Source of the DNA: Dryas octopetala
Taxonomy: Eukaryota > Streptophyta > Magnoliopsida > Rosales > Rosaceae
Direction: 5' to 3'
DNA: 64,000 nt
Assembly (NCBI GenBank): GCA_963921425.1
Contig: OY992840.1
Coordinates: 5,830,501 to 5,894,500, forward strand
The notes beneath the pieces are model-generated. The model made no database searches and was not told the DNA's origin. It saw nothing but the letters and a program-made list of their open reading frames with translations. A program made the position numbers and the translations under genes. Below, one piece after another: positions 11,801 to 25,380 of the stretch. Positions within the stretch are counted from its first letter, which is position 1, and each line of letters opens with the position of its first letter.

Positions 11801-14800
11801 ATACATAGATGAAAGTTCGTGGACTAAATAATTCAGAAAACAAGTTCGTGGACCAAAGTGATACTCGAGGTAAAGTTTGAGGACCATTGTTATAATTCTC
11901 TCGATAAAATATACAACACGTAAGATGAATAGTGTGTACCACTGGCACATATATGTTCTTGAAATTTAAATTCCAATGTGCAAAAACTTCCTAATTCCAA
12001 TTAGTATGATTGAGTATAAGCATTCCAATGGGAAAATTTATTTATTTATTTTTTTAACAGCAGCACACAACAACATTTTATTTCAAATTACTTAACTGTC
12101 CATAGCTAGTATTCCTACTATCAAATTCTTTTATTAAGGAGTGTTCATTTAGCCCATCAAACTAACATGGAATAATGTGCAGCACTTTTGAAACTATCTT
12201 GACAATTCACACTAATGCTAAAATTCATCGATATCTCGGTGACATATTGTCAAGAGGTTGGTGATACCTTTCCACCCCCTATCGACACTGGTGGCTTCCA
12301 AAAACTAAAATTTTGATGAAAATATCATATCTTTTCATCCTTTTAAGTGTTCATCATTCCCTTACCAGTGACTGAAATTACAGAAATCACCTTCTGTTTG
12401 GGAAATTTCACCAACAGAGGAGACTTACAGGTGACTTAGGCCTTTCAGAATTTCTTTTCAGTGTTGAGCCTTCACACTCCCTGTCTAGCACAACCAAAAT
12501 GATTTTTTTTCTTCTAACTTTTAATACTATCCACCTCTGATAGAAAGATATTTCTTCCATTTTCAAATTTCCTAATATAAAAAACCAGAGCTAGTTGTGC
12601 ATTAAACACCAAAAGGATGAATGGAGAAACGGGGGAAGCAGTTCCTTCAGTTGCTCTGCATTTTAGTATGAAACATGATAGATAAACATCATTCTTTTAC
12701 AAGGGATTTTTCCACAATGATTAAATACACTTTAAACAAATAAGTTAGATTCAAACATGTTTTATGCTTTCTAGGTTTCAGAAAGACGAGAAGAAACAGT
12801 AGTAAAGAGGACAGAAGGAAATGTAAAAGTAAATTTATAAGAGCTAAGGTTGATTGGCTGGGGGAAAAAAAGTTTATATGCAAAACACTGACATGGTAGT
12901 ATTGCCCATGATGAGCAACAATCAGAACAAGCCAACTTTGGTCAGGCATACACAAATAAACAGTAGATGTACCTCAAAAGCAAAGCCATTTCCTTCAAAC
13001 TTCGCGTGTTTGCTTTTCTTTTCATTTCAGCAAGCTCAGGAACATCATTCATATGCTTTTTCGAGTAGACACATATGAGATTCCTGTACAAATGAAAAAA
13101 TAAAATGTCAGCAGTTAACTTAAAGAAGCATTGAGGTGCAAACTAATCATAAAACATATCTAAGAACTTTAAGAGCACCTCCCCATGCTGAAGGGCTTGC
13201 AAAGAGGATCTGTCACAACCCTATCTCCTGCTATGTAGGTCTGCAGTACAAAGTCTACAATTTGGTTATGCAAGCATTTATAAGTGCACAATATAGCATA
13301 TGTGGTCATTGTATACATAGAATGAAGAGAGAACATATCAATTCACCATGTTCTCAGAAAGATGCGGGTTTGTTGTTTCAAGCAACAAGGAAATTACAGC
13401 TGGATCTGCTTCAGTTTGGTGGTTTGATATCAAAAAAATGTTGTGACCCTGCACACATAATCCAAAAGCATTGCATTGCATGAGTCACCACTAAGTGTCT
13501 TTATGAAAGACCAACTAATATTTTTCAATTATTTATCTCCTTACTGACCACAAGACAAGGTGTTTCATTGTTTTATTTTATTTTTATTAAAAAAAAAGAA
13601 ACTTTAAATAATTACAAAATCAAACTATACAAGCAATGGATTATCCATTTCTATAGCACGTATCAAACCAAAACAAAATGAAATCAGCTCAGCCTCAAAA
13701 CTAAAGAAGAAATAAAATCTAATTGATCACAGCCTACCAGTTTAACAAAATGGCAGAAAAATAAATACCCTAAAGACATCAGAAACAGAGGCCCAAACAG
13801 ATGACCAAAACATCACTCCATCCCACAACTCCACTGCCCTCTATAATCTTTGAAAATTTGTCTATTAACCAGCTTCCCTGAACAGATTGGACCACAAATT
13901 TGCAGCAACGGTACATTGAAAATAAACATGATTGACAGATTATACAAAAATAATGAAATCACTATCTAAAGAAATAATTGAATCAACTCATCCACCTCTA
14001 AATCATTTAGATTTCTTCTGAATCCCAGATTCCAACTCAATGGAAATTTGATCTCCTCTACCATGCAAGCCATTATTATGCCATAATGGTTGACAGATTG
14101 TAAAAGCTGGGTAACTGAACTCGAAATGCATCCTCCCCCACCCAAACATCCCCCCAAAATCTGAATGTTTCTCCATTCCACATCACCAAATTGCTGCACC
14201 CTAGGAAGCAACCATACCTTGAGAAATGTCTCTCCACGGGCTTCGTCTCGACCCTCTCACAGCTACATTTGCATCCCAGCCATTTCATGGCTTCTATAGT
14301 TACTCCTAATCACAGGACAATGTAAAGAATCTCTTTTCAAAGGAAATCTCCATAACCACTGCCCAATAGGGCTTTATTTTGAAACCAAATGACCTATTCC
14401 GAACCATCTCTCCTTTGGTTGAGAAATTGTGTCCCAGATAATTAATTTCATTTTCCTCCCTCCCCAACACTAGGCCATAGGAAGTCTCTCATTACATTCT
14501 CCAGACTTCTAGCGACCCAGAATATCAAAACAAATCAAGATAAGATGGAATCTGTATGTTTCATACCACAGAAGCATCAGGATCTTACCATCAAAATCTT
14601 GGGATAACTAATGGTCAACTATAATTGAGATATCTAGCACCCGAACAAAATTATATCCCATTGTACACACATCAATTTGCTTTGGTAATACAGCCTTAAT
14701 CCAGTGCCGAACTGATCAAGAATAGTTATCATTTTCAAAGCCCAAGAAAGGAATTCACCCGTAGAACCAAATCAATTTAACAAATGGAAATGTTCAGGTT

Positions 14801-16989
14801 GGCTCGGTTCAGAAAGCTGTTCAAGACTATTTATACTAATCGTGTCCTCTCTATGACGTTGTTATCCAGAATACCATAACATACACACATACCAACCTAA
14901 GCTTGAACTGCAATACATGGATCCAAACACATCTTATGGCCACTATATAAATTTTTAGAAACCAAAAGGAGGAAGTGAAGTGTAACTTAGCTAGAGAGAT
15001 ATAGCTTTTCACAATTCAACAAAGTTTAGCAGCAACCACATAACCTCAAAAGAAAAAGCTGAATACTCAGATTAGGCACCTGTCGAAGCTTCTCTTCCAT
15101 TTCATAGAAAACAGAGATATTGCCAACATATGAATTTCTGCATCAAAATTTAGGGCATCAATAAGACAAAACAATCCTGTCAGAAAAAATAAAAATAAAA
15201 ATGTGGCAAATGACATTATATTGACATAGTTCGAATCCCCCCCCCCCCCCCCCCCCTTCTGCTTTTGCCTCGTAACTGGAGCAAAAAACAAAAAACTCGA
15301 AACTACCTTCATATGAATAGAATTCTTTACATAATTGTTTCAATATAGGAAGAATTCTTTAGATAATAAAATAGTTTCAACTGAAATAGAACTCAGACAC
15401 ATTAAGTGAAATATGAGAAAACAAGAAACAGGACATATAAAATGTGACTGCTGAACTCTCTATTTTTTCAACTGAATATTATTTGATAACCAATGTTTGG
15501 AAATTATTTTTCACATAATTGAATTCCATTATAGTAATTTTAATTTATGTTTCCATTTTCTTATATTTATTATACAGAAATCGTAGTATATGTTTGTCTT
15601 TACAAATACGTGTAGTTCCCATACAATTAGAGTAGTTTTCAAAACCCAAAATAAAAATACAACTGACCCACAAATCATTGGTTTTTTTTTTTTTACTTGG
15701 ATAGAAACATTTACTCTATTAAACACATCAAAAAGGTCAAAGATACAACCCAGCAATGTGCAATAAGTCCACCTTCAAAACAGAGCAAAAAAGAAAAACA
15801 CTCTACACTTTCTGTACAGCTCAAAATCCATACACTCTCTAGTCTACTCTTAACAGCTACAAAATTATTCTGTTCATCATAGCACATAAAACTCTCACAG
15901 CAAACATAATCCAAACAATAATCACCAACTACAGATCCCCAATTTCAATGAAAGAAAAAGGAAATATATCTAAATTTTGCACAAAGAAACCCAAAACAAT
16001 AAGCCTCAGGGGGTGATCCTGTAATCAACCCAATTCTTTTGCCACAATGTTTTGTAACCCAGAGACAAAACCAGTAGTCTTACATCAGATCTGAATAACT
16101 TTTCAAACCAATTCAGAGTTATATTTGACCCATCCAACTGCTAGTTGGACAAGAGGAATGATGAATCATTCATGATTCTAGCCGTGTCAATACAATAAAG
16201 AACTTCAAAGGGTCATCAGTCACACTAATCTTTACATTTTTGTATGAGAACAATTAAAGGGTCATAGGAAACCATTGAAAGAATACTCAAAACGTTTCAG
16301 TACAATTTTTATATATTAAACAACTCCAAGTTAAATAACTAAAATAATTACAATGTTGTGATGAATGACCTGATGATGGCACGATGGATGGACCAATAAC
16401 CCATGACCACATCAGTTTTAAAACTTGATGAAACAATGCATAGTATGTACATTCATTTTAGCGAAAACAATTTATGTATACAAATGTGTTTATAGACACA
16501 ATTTACGGTCAACTATAAAGTGTCAAGAAGTTTATTGCAAAAGAAATAAAATGTGCCATAGGTAACTGATGATGATGGGAAAAAGTATAGGAGCTGTCAA
16601 CTCACCTAAAATCAACTAAAGGACGAATATAATTTTGGCCAAACATGTAGTAGTCAAAAGGTTCTCGTATTGCTTTGTGATATGGTGAGAAGACAAATGG
16701 GTCCTGAAAAAATACTGTTACATCATGTACAAGAAAAAAAATTGATAATTTGGTTTCCGATACTTGTGTTGCATATACTTCAGAAACTATGACAGCTGTA
16801 CGATAACATACAACAAGACCAATGTTACCTCTATATCCAAGAATACACGATCCAGTGCGGCACTCATATTTGACAGCACAATCTCATCAGCCTTGGGATT
16901 TCCACTTTGAAGAATCTAAATCATGATAACACGTGATTAAGAAAACAGAAAAAGAATATATATATATATAGACAGATATATATAAAGGG

Positions 16990-17031
<42 letters not shown>

Positions 17032-20000
17032 CTCAAATGAGGACTTATCTCTCAGCCCTTAGATCAATTATAGCAGCTGCGATGCATCTAATGTATCTAA
17101 GCCATTGATAGTTGATCTAGTGATTGAAACCAAGTCCTCATTTAAGGACCTTATTAGATTAATATATATTACACACATATAGCAACACTGCCCTAAATGA
17201 AACAAAAAATCTCATCATTTTCACATTAAGGGTCCATAAAGAATCCTACAATCATTTGCATATTCTCCAGTACTCCATACACTCAGGTCCCAAATTATAA
17301 AGAAATTACCTTTAGGTAATATCGGTGAGAGCATGCATGCATACTAGGAACACATTAATCTAGCTACATTCAGTACTCGATGAAGTAAAACCATCAATTT
17401 TTTTCTAAGCTACAGAGGAAAATATATCCAGAATTTATCAGACAGTCTTCCAATTATCCCAAATACCCAGATGTTTCAAGATCTGTGATTAAATTCATAA
17501 GAAATGATGAGCTGCTCTTGCTTTTTGCTATAATTATTTGAAATTAGAAAAGACTGGCTGTTAACAAAGCTAAGTTTGAACTAGTAATGCAGCCATAGAA
17601 CCAATAACTGAGACATTTCTACAAGTAGCAATTATATATGCCAATATTCTCCAAAGAGGATGGCGAACTATGGGTGTGATATACATTTATATATAAAGTC
17701 AACTCCATCTCCACGAAAGTCTTAAATCTTCAGGCATCTAGCTTCAAGAAGGTGATATAAAAATCCTAGGATGAGTTAACTAGTGAAACATAACAAAGAT
17801 AACTTTTCCAAACTTTAGAAAGTTTACAATGTATAGAAGCTCGTGAATTAAATAACCATGACAGAAGGTTTAGATCCAAAACAATGGTCACTTAGTAGCT
17901 TATATGATCTTCTAAGCAGGACGTCTAGACTGAAGGATTCAAACTTCCTTTAGAAAATCAATCACAATTTTTCTTTTCAGCCCCCATGATTTGAATGTTG
18001 ATTATTCTCTAAGTTCCACAGATTCAAATGTAAGTCCCATGGTCACTTTAAGTGGTAGTAAGTAGAGATTGGGTCCAAGTCCAACTCTTTCTATTGGTAT
18101 TAATAATTCTAGTAAAAATGTTTAGTTTGCTATTAAATTTCACTCATTCTAGTATATTTTGAAACCATAAAATGTCCACTTCAAATATATTGAAATTCCT
18201 ACTCCACCAGCAAATATCTTTAGCAAGTGAAGTGAAAGATACTCTTCATTTTCATTTGGAAGTTCTAAAGTGTGTGAGTTTAATATATAATGTCATACGC
18301 TAATAGCTCCAACCGAATAGTAAAAACTAAAGTCATCAACAAAGAAAATAATTTTACAGATACACACATCTTTTATAAGAATTCTTACAGAAGAAAGTTG
18401 AGCCAAAGCATCTATGCACATCAAATAAATTCAAAAAATAAAATTTCAGAAACAAATTTAACTACATAAAGTAGAGCATGAGTATAAGAATAAAAGTTTA
18501 CAGCATTTTTATAATTCTGATATAATTCTTCCATTCCTGAAGCAATAGTTGAGGGAAGCCTTCCAGCTTCTGTTTCCTTCCTGATTGTAGACAGAAGCTC
18601 TGCAGATGACCATTTCAAATAAATCAAGAAAACTAGCATTCCCAAAAAAAAAAAAAATAATAATAACATTAATAATTCAAAGAAAAACTGCTTCATGCAG
18701 GAGAATGCTTATTTTAAAAAAAATAAATAAATAAAACAAGCATTTTTCATTAACAAAGCTGTTGTTAACGAAGGTTGAACTCATAAGTATCTTAAAGTGT
18801 CTCATAGTAGCTGTTTTTTAATGAAATAATTTTCCATTCAATGGAACTCTAAAGCAAAAAATAGATATATTTTGAGATGGATTATTCAACTATAATCATA
18901 CATGCAAACAAGCAAGTGAAAGAAGAACTGATAAAGAAGAAGGAAAAATCAATATAATTAAAGCTGCCCACTAGCTTGATCAAGATTACTAGGCATTATG
19001 GTGTTTCACTAGTAATGATTGTGTTAAAGCTAATTAGTCTGGATGTCTAGGTTAAATGTAATTTCTAGCAGACATCAATTTTATTTTTTCTGTTCTTTTT
19101 TTGCCAAATTTGCACATCACAGTGAGAGTTCTAAAAAAAAGTTCAAAAGAGAAAAAGGGTTTAAAAGAGCATCAATGAAAGTTCACAACAGTTTTTCTTA
19201 GACCAGCTTTCTTTCTTTCTTTCTTTTTTACAATTTTTAAACAGAATTCACTACAACAAAATTGAACCAAAACTTAATTTAAAAATGTCACAAATAATAA
19301 TGTCAAAACTCAAAAACAGAATATAATTAACGTCCAAAATAGGAAGACAAAAATATCAATGCAGTTTAAATACTTGCAAGTTGCACAAAATTTGTGAGCA
19401 CATAATCTTTAAGGAACTTAAATAAGTAGACAAGTGGCATGATAATTACATACCAGCATCAGCAATGACATCTATGACATCAGGTATTATGTTTATGAAA
19501 GAGTAGGTAGTAAAAGTAATGAGGGACATGGGGAAAATATAAAAAGAAAAACAAACTGTTAGAGCCATAGGCATAGTGATAGTGCATTGTCATGGAAAAT
19601 CATAGGCTGGTGGACAGTCTCGTAGGGAGGATTTAAAGCACTATCCAGTTATGATGCCCAGGCCTCCATACCCAACAAAGATATGCAACTCAATCAAATA
19701 CTTATGAGTTTCAACAAGATTTGAAGCTTGCATATACTACAAAGCCTTGGTCCAATTTTTGGAAGCAAGAAGCTCAACTTTTGACTATCATAATCCTAAA
19801 TCCTGAAAATACCACATCAACCTGAAAGAAAACTACTCGGACGTTACAGATTAAAGGAAACAAAATTGTAAAACTTTTTAAAATTGGACTATTTGTTTAA
19901 CTATGAAAGCATCCTGGTTGACGGCCAGGTCAGCCAAAAATATATGGCATCATTAGTACACTAATTTTGATTTTATTTGTTAAAAAACTGAACTTGTATT

Positions 20001-23000
20001 GGAAAATATGTATATATATATATGCACACATATACAAAATAAAGAAAAGAAAAGCAAAACTTTCCTAGGTAATTCCAACTACTGTTTCATCTTAAAATCA
20101 AGAGAACTCCACAGATAAAAGCAGTGTGTGTGTAAACAAACACAAGAATGCATATAATTGCATTGCATATTTCTAGTAAAAATTGTCAAAATGTTCTTTT
20201 TTCTTTGTCTGTATTTTTCCAATTTTATCGGATGTCCCTGAAAGGACAAAATTATTATACTGAACAGATTGAACAACAAGGGGAAAATTAAAATTTTCTA
20301 AGCATTCAAAGCAGAGAGGTTGCTTGGCAAGTTTACACCTCAACACTAAGGAATTAAAACTCAGTGCAAGATCAATTAGAACTATGTTATTGTTCCACAA
20401 TGCCAGCAACACCCACCAAGGCTTTAGTACCACCAAGTCAGATAGGGTAGGAGTTTTTTTTTTTTTTTTACAAGAAACATACTTTTATTAATAAAAAAAA
20501 CAGAACGTACATCATAGTGGACAAGCTATCCACTATTGCAGAAGCTAAAAAAACTTACAGTAAAGAACAACTAAACAGAACAGAAACAGAACATAAACCA
20601 TCATAATGATGTACATAATGATAGAAAAAGAAATGTCTCTAAACTCCGAAGAAACTGAAGCCCATAGGGCAGCCCAGAATCCATATAGGGTAGTACTTTG
20701 AAAGAATTTGGGTGGGCTATACGTGCAATGGATTATATGGGTAATCCTTTGTTATTTCCGCATGATATGCTCAAAAATCCCCAACCCATGTCCACATCCT
20801 AGAAAATATAATGTTATCATAGCTCAATGACTTTCATGTTTGCAAAACATGAAGTTTGAATAGATTAAGAGATCAGAATTTGGCTTAGGGAGTTTGATTC
20901 CAAATTAATATTATCTTAAGTCACATAATATGTAATTTCATAGCATGTCAGTGTAGAGAACGGAATTTTTGTGTTTACAGTCAAATATGATTTTCTTAAT
21001 GTCTAAATTTCAACTTCCAAAGAAAAAAGTTACATATATGTATATATGTGTATAAATGCATCGCTACATTGAAGATTATAACTTGTAAAGAAAAGGTAGG
21101 ATGTGATGAACCACCATTTGCAGATGCATTTCCTTTTTACTCTATGTTTTTTCTAATAGAAACCTTTCATTTCATTTCTTTTTCAAATGGGCCCATGGTG
21201 GAGGGATAAACAGATGAATTTTATCATGGGTACAAATACGACAAAGGAATGCACTAGGGATAGAATCGTTGGACAGGTGTTTGAGCGAAAACCCATCCCC
21301 TGGAATCCCTCCTAGAACATCCAGAAACCGCTCTTAATTTTCAGTAGACGCTTTGCAAAGTGAATAATATGTACTGCCCAAAAAATTGTATCTATATGAG
21401 CCACATGCCCATGTATGAACAAGCCAACCATCTGAAGCATCGATGTGTAGTATCACATCTACTTGCACAATTATTCAATTATTGTATATTTTAGATGGTT
21501 AGTGCATCCATTTCATTTATCACAAAAGATTTCTGAGTCATATAGGGCACATTGATTGGTATCGAGCACAGACTTAAAATGCAAGTAGCCAATGAATAAG
21601 TAGATCTTATCATGATAACTTGTCAAAAAAATCTGACATCCTCACGCAAACGATTGCAACTATGAGTATGAGTTGGACAATATATATGAAAACAAATACA
21701 GGAAAGGTAGTCAAGAATCAGGTCAACTATGAAACAATAACCATCAAAGAAGCAATTATTAACATTTTGGATGGTGAAGGTGACAGCTCATGTCTGATTA
21801 AAATTCAATATTTTGGACAACTTTGTATATAGAAATAAAGTATTCAAAATGTGAAATTTTTAAGATTTTTAAATAGGTTCCATAAACTTCTCATGATTTC
21901 ACTGTTCTTCATTCATTCATTCTTTCTTTTCTTTCTTTTTGTTCTTTTTTGGAGAACAAAAAGATAGGGGTGCAACACGAGGACTTTCCAAGAGGTCACT
22001 CATTCTTTGTTTTTTTTCTTTGAATACTCTGGGTTGGTGGCTTTCTATAATTCGACAATTTATTAATGACTTTGACTCCTTTCTAAACAAATTATTTTTC
22101 CTTAATAACCTAAAATCAAAATATACTTTATACGTATATATCTTCACACAAATCATTATTTAGAACCGTATATTTTTCTAAGAAATTATTTAGAACCCTA
22201 ATAATAACAATATATGCCTCAAAAAACCTTCCATAGGATGCTATCCTTCTCCTTATTTTCTAGCTTGTCCTTTCTAATTGTTTGACAAAAACATCTACCT
22301 CCACATGAACGAGTCTCATACAAGGACATTCTATAGACCAACCTTCATACAGTATCAGGCCTTAGCGCATGGTGTGATACAATTACAGAGCACCGCCTGA
22401 TAGTATTCCACATAAAGATGGGGTATCTAATGTGAAGAGATCATTAACACAAATAGAATGTACATAAAGATGGTGTATATAATGTACAACAAATACATCC
22501 CCAACAAGTAAATCTGGGTCCCCATCCACTACATGTATCACTTAACACACATGGGACTACTCCAACTAGTACTTTTTTGTCAACATTTCCTTGAAGTCGA
22601 TAGCAAATTATCAGAATATTCCACTCATTTAAGATTAGGGTTCCATCCCCTTCCAAAAGCTACTCAAGAAAACTCTCAATCTCCCCTATGTAAATTTAAT
22701 CCATGTAGAAATCAAGCACCAAAGGTACATAGTCTCCTGTTACTATAGTGGCTTAAATTAACCAACAGAATAATGATTATTTAAACTACTGAATAGGAGA
22801 CTTTAAGAGCTAAAAAGGACACAAATAGAAAAACATTGATTTTAAATGCGGTAAAATAAACACATTTTACTCCAAATTTGTGGAACTCTAACCATAAACA
22901 CTCCATTTGGTCATCAAATGAATGTTATAGGAAATTGAAAGAAATTAAATCAGTGAATTGAAATTTTCATCATTACACAGCTGAGAAAACAAATTATTTC

Positions 23001-23807
23001 GGTTAGCATGTGACATATTCAGCTTATTCAAGCAAACTGATCGTCATCAAAATAAAAATAAAAATAATGAAACATACAAGTAACATTCCAAACACTTCTA
23101 TACTAAAAAGAAAATATAGAATTTCAGAAAGTTCATACTATTTTTTATTAGGAGCAAAAGAACAGAAATGTTACGTGATATAGAAACAACCTAACCTTCT
23201 TTCTCTTCATTGACACTCCTGAGAAGTAACTCAAAGAGGGAACGTAACTAATACGGATAAACTAACACGTAAAAAGATTCATGAATATCAAGATTTAGAT
23301 AATAAAAAAAAGGAAAGGAATACAAAATCAACTAATTGAGCAAACAGCCTCGTTCAAGTAAAATTAAATATTATGAACAATTTCATTTCGATATCAAGAA
23401 AGGCTAGAAAGCGAACATTTCGATTCGAAAACATGAATACGAATTTTCTTTCTTGCATTTTCTCGCGAACCAAACACAGCAAAGAGGCTCTCACCTTCTT
23501 CGGAGGTCGCATTGAGGAACGTGCGGGAATGGTTCGTCTCCCTCCTATGTGCGCTCTCAATGGGCGATAAAGTCGATGACGAGTCCTTGTCCGTTACCAG
23601 CCCCGCCATAGCTGTCACCTTCAAGGAGTAAGACAAGCAAGGACAAGCAGAGCTCCTTCGCGGACTCGATCTCACGGAGACCAAACACAGCGCGGTAGAA
23701 GAAGACGAGGACGAGGAAGAAGAAGAATAAGAAGAAGAGGAAAGAGGCGTGGACGAAACCCTAGGCGTGAAGACTGTGGTGGATGGCGTAGCAGAGAGGA
23801 TATACAT
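7749..23807 (-). CDS. ATS1: plastid glycerol-3-phosphate acyltransferase (ATS1), 12 exons
   Basis: It transfers an acyl group from acyl-ACP to the sn-1 position of glycerol-3-phosphate in the plastid stroma, giving lysophosphatidic acid for the plastid glycerolipid pathway. Exons: 23807-23495, 18599-18502, 16915-16829, 16703-16606, 15137-15080, 13448-13347, 13240-13179, 13083-12973, 10739-10661, 8701-8582, 8506-8393, 7883-7749. All junctions are GT-AG in phase, totalling 1377 bp or 458 residues (Arabidopsis ATS1, from memory, is about 459). Residues 1-66 are a Ser-rich transit peptide. The HX4D motif is H228-QTEA-D233. K282, H283, R324 and R326 match the glycerol-3-phosphate-binding residues described for squash [13 protein letters not shown] and the end VSLSQPWN are family hallmarks. 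The start is chosen at MYILSATP; the frame is open further upstream but without transit-peptide character. Intron 1 is 4.9 kb. Confidence 0.96.
8794..8822. repeat. (TG)n microsatellite in ATS1 intron 9
   Basis: About 14 TG units, just upstream on the minus strand of the exon at 8701-8582. Confidence 0.9.
11516..11902. mobile_element. 387-bp MITE with 9-bp target duplication, in ATS1 intron 8
   Basis: The two ends are a long imperfect inverted repeat. GAGGAAATGACAAGAATGG at the left mirrors the complement of the right end (GAGAGAATTATAACAATGG), and the similarity runs about 75 bases inward. It is flanked by a perfect 9-bp direct repeat GATAAAATA (11507-11515 and 11903-11911). A 9-bp duplication with long inverted ends is typical of Mutator-like elements. 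No coding capacity. Confidence 0.9.
13570..14530 (-). mobile_element. LINE (non-LTR retrotransposon) 3' remnant in ATS1 intron 5
   Basis: Minus-strand reading gives the segment downstream of the RT domain in plant LINEs: [19 protein letters not shown] near 14370-14310, then frames with [17 protein letters not shown] at about 14031-13980, and WSNLFREAG near 13890. These match the conserved region before the zf-RVT domain. Stops and frame shifts show decay. A T/A-rich stretch at about 13560-13600 could be the remains of the 3' tail. The left and right limits are approximate and I found no target duplication. Confidence 0.78.
16994..17150. repeat. (GA)n tract joined to a small inverted-repeat element in ATS1 intron 2
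   Basis: About 17 GA units (16994-17028) run into a short segment whose ends are inverted copies (AAATGAGGACTTA near 17035 and CAAGTCCTCATTT near 17130). This may be a small MITE or its remnant. No target duplication was identified. Confidence 0.5.
20451..20684 (-). mobile_element. short non-LTR retroposon in ATS1 intron 1
   Basis: About 234 bp bounded by the direct repeat ATAGGGTAG (20442-20450 and 20685-20693). It starts on the plus strand with a long T-run, that is, a poly(A) tail in minus orientation. Poly(A) plus a variable target duplication indicates target-primed reverse transcription, so it is a SINE, a 5'-truncated LINE or a processed transcript. No coding motif was recognised. Confidence 0.72.
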
Positions 23808-23822
23808 AGTCACAAAGAGAGA

Positions 23823-23824
23823 GC

Positions 23825-23855
<31 letters not shown>
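23823..23855. repeat. (GA/CT)n tract just upstream of the ATS1 start
   Basis: A GA run on the plus strand, CT on the coding strand, starts 16 bases before the chosen ATS1 ATG. CT-rich 5' leaders are common in plant genes. I could not identify a clear TATA box beyond it. Confidence 0.7.
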
Positions 23856-24250
23856 TCGTAGGCTATGATCTGAAGAGAGATAGAAGCAGAGTAGGGTGGG
23901 GGAGTGTGTTGTTTTCGGGTCACGTGCTTTTCCAACGGCAATAGTGGAAGAAGAGTGATGGTGATTTTGGATTGGGGGGGGAGAGAGAGTGACACCAGCG
24001 GAAGGTATAAGGACACGTGGCAGGTTTTGAAGAGTGTGCAGTCTAGCTGAGGAATCCGACATTGGGTATGGTGCCGTTTGCTTGGGTTGGAATTGGATAA
24101 TGGTCAAGGTCAACAAAAAATTCCCAAATAGAAAAATCGAGGCCTGGCATATCACTATGACTGGAATGCAGGACACGACTCCGTAGTATGGATATGTCAA
24201 TATATGAAGGCCACGTTTGGGCGCGCGTGATTGGATCGAAAAGAATACTC

Positions 24251-25080
24251 ATCCTTGTATTGCATTGGAAAGTGTTGGATTGAGAAGGATAAATCTAATC
24301 CAATGTTATGTTTGGTCGTGCACAAAACTAAAAGGGAGAATTAGCTAAATAATGCTATTTTAGTCTTGTTTTTTAAAAAAATAATAAATTTTTTTTTAAG
24401 TAAATGATTATAAAGCCCAATTTTGAGCTTTCACTACTTTTAAGACCCATGTCTTTTTTTGGTTTTTGAAGAAGGCCCAATTTATACTAAACCGGTCCTC
24501 TTTTCCGTCTCCCTCATTTTCCGTCTCTCACTCCGTCTCTTTCTGTCTCTCTCTCTCTTTCTCCGTCTCACAGATCTGAGGGATCGCACCTCTCTCTCCT
24601 TTGTCTCCATCTTCGTCTCTCTCCCTCTACCTCTCCATCTTCATCAATCCAGCCCATGGCCACACTGCCACACTGCCGCACTTGGGCAGCGCCACCACCT
24701 TGGAACCCAACAACGACGTGGTGGCCGACCGCCTCATCATCTGCTCCTGTAGAATCGCGTCGACGTTCATTCTGGTGCAGTAGCTTCTAGCAGAGGCGAC
24801 TCTGATCAGCTTCAAGAAATCGTCAGTACCGTCGCTGGACCGAGACGACGACCTGACACTAAAGCTTTTGGGCAAGCTCGACGAGAATTGGCCACCTGGT
24901 GCCGTAGCTTCTGCCAGAGGCGGCTCTGATCGACGGGAATTGGCAAGCTTTTGGACCGAGACGACGACTGTAGAAGTCCTTGGCTTTGCTCAGAGCTCTG
25001 ATGGGTACAGTGAGAATTCTCATGAACTTATTTTGGTTGTTTATTCTTGCAGGGTCATATTTAATGTTTGGGTGGCTTAG
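24251..25080. other. non-coding repeat-like DNA between ATS1 and the ERF fragment
   Basis: AT-rich at 24300-24440, then a CT-rich stretch (24500-24650) and a GC-richer stretch to about 25000. Open frames exist on both strands but none shows a recognisable domain. Composition changes sharply at about 25080, where ERF-like sequence begins. Probably part of an unidentified repeat. Confidence 0.4.
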
Positions 25081-25082
25081 AG

Positions 25083-25380
25083 TACTATTGGAATGTTATT
25101 GTTTTGAAATTGGTGGTAATTGTGATGAGTAGTAGGCAATATGGGGTTTGTATTCAAATTGATTTGCTTGGAATTCATTATATGGGAGCAAGTAATTAGA
25201 GATTTTGAAATTGTCAGTGTTTTTGGGGTATGAATTGGGTTGGGTTTGTTGTTGTTGGGGAATGTGAGAGGTGCAAAGGTTGAGAGTGGTGATGAAGGTT
25301 TCCGTGGAGGTGAATTCATTGGCGAGGAGGTGTTGCCTAATCAGATTTAAAGTTGAAGCTTCTTTAGAAGCTGTGGCCAT
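25083..25380 (-). pseudogene. truncated ERF-family gene (N-terminal part only)
   Basis: The minus-strand ATG at 25380 opens a frame beginning MATASKEASTLNLIRQHLL, which resembles the N-terminus of group IX (ERF5/ERF105-like) AP2/ERF transcription factors, including the later NQFEYKPHI segment. The frame ends at a TAA near 25096, and similarity seems to continue a few codons in a second frame (NNNIPIVL), then stops abruptly near 25080. The AP2/ERF DNA-binding domain is absent. About 90 bases upstream of the ATG a TATATA sequence lies on the minus strand (about 25470-25482), so the original promoter may be kept. Likely a gene fragment captured or cut by a rearrangement. Confidence 0.6.

Noticed and set aside
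24627-24875. Minus-strand ORF (82 codons) as a small conserved gene
   Set aside because: No recognisable family, and a plus-strand ORF overlaps it in a composition-biased stretch; not supportable.
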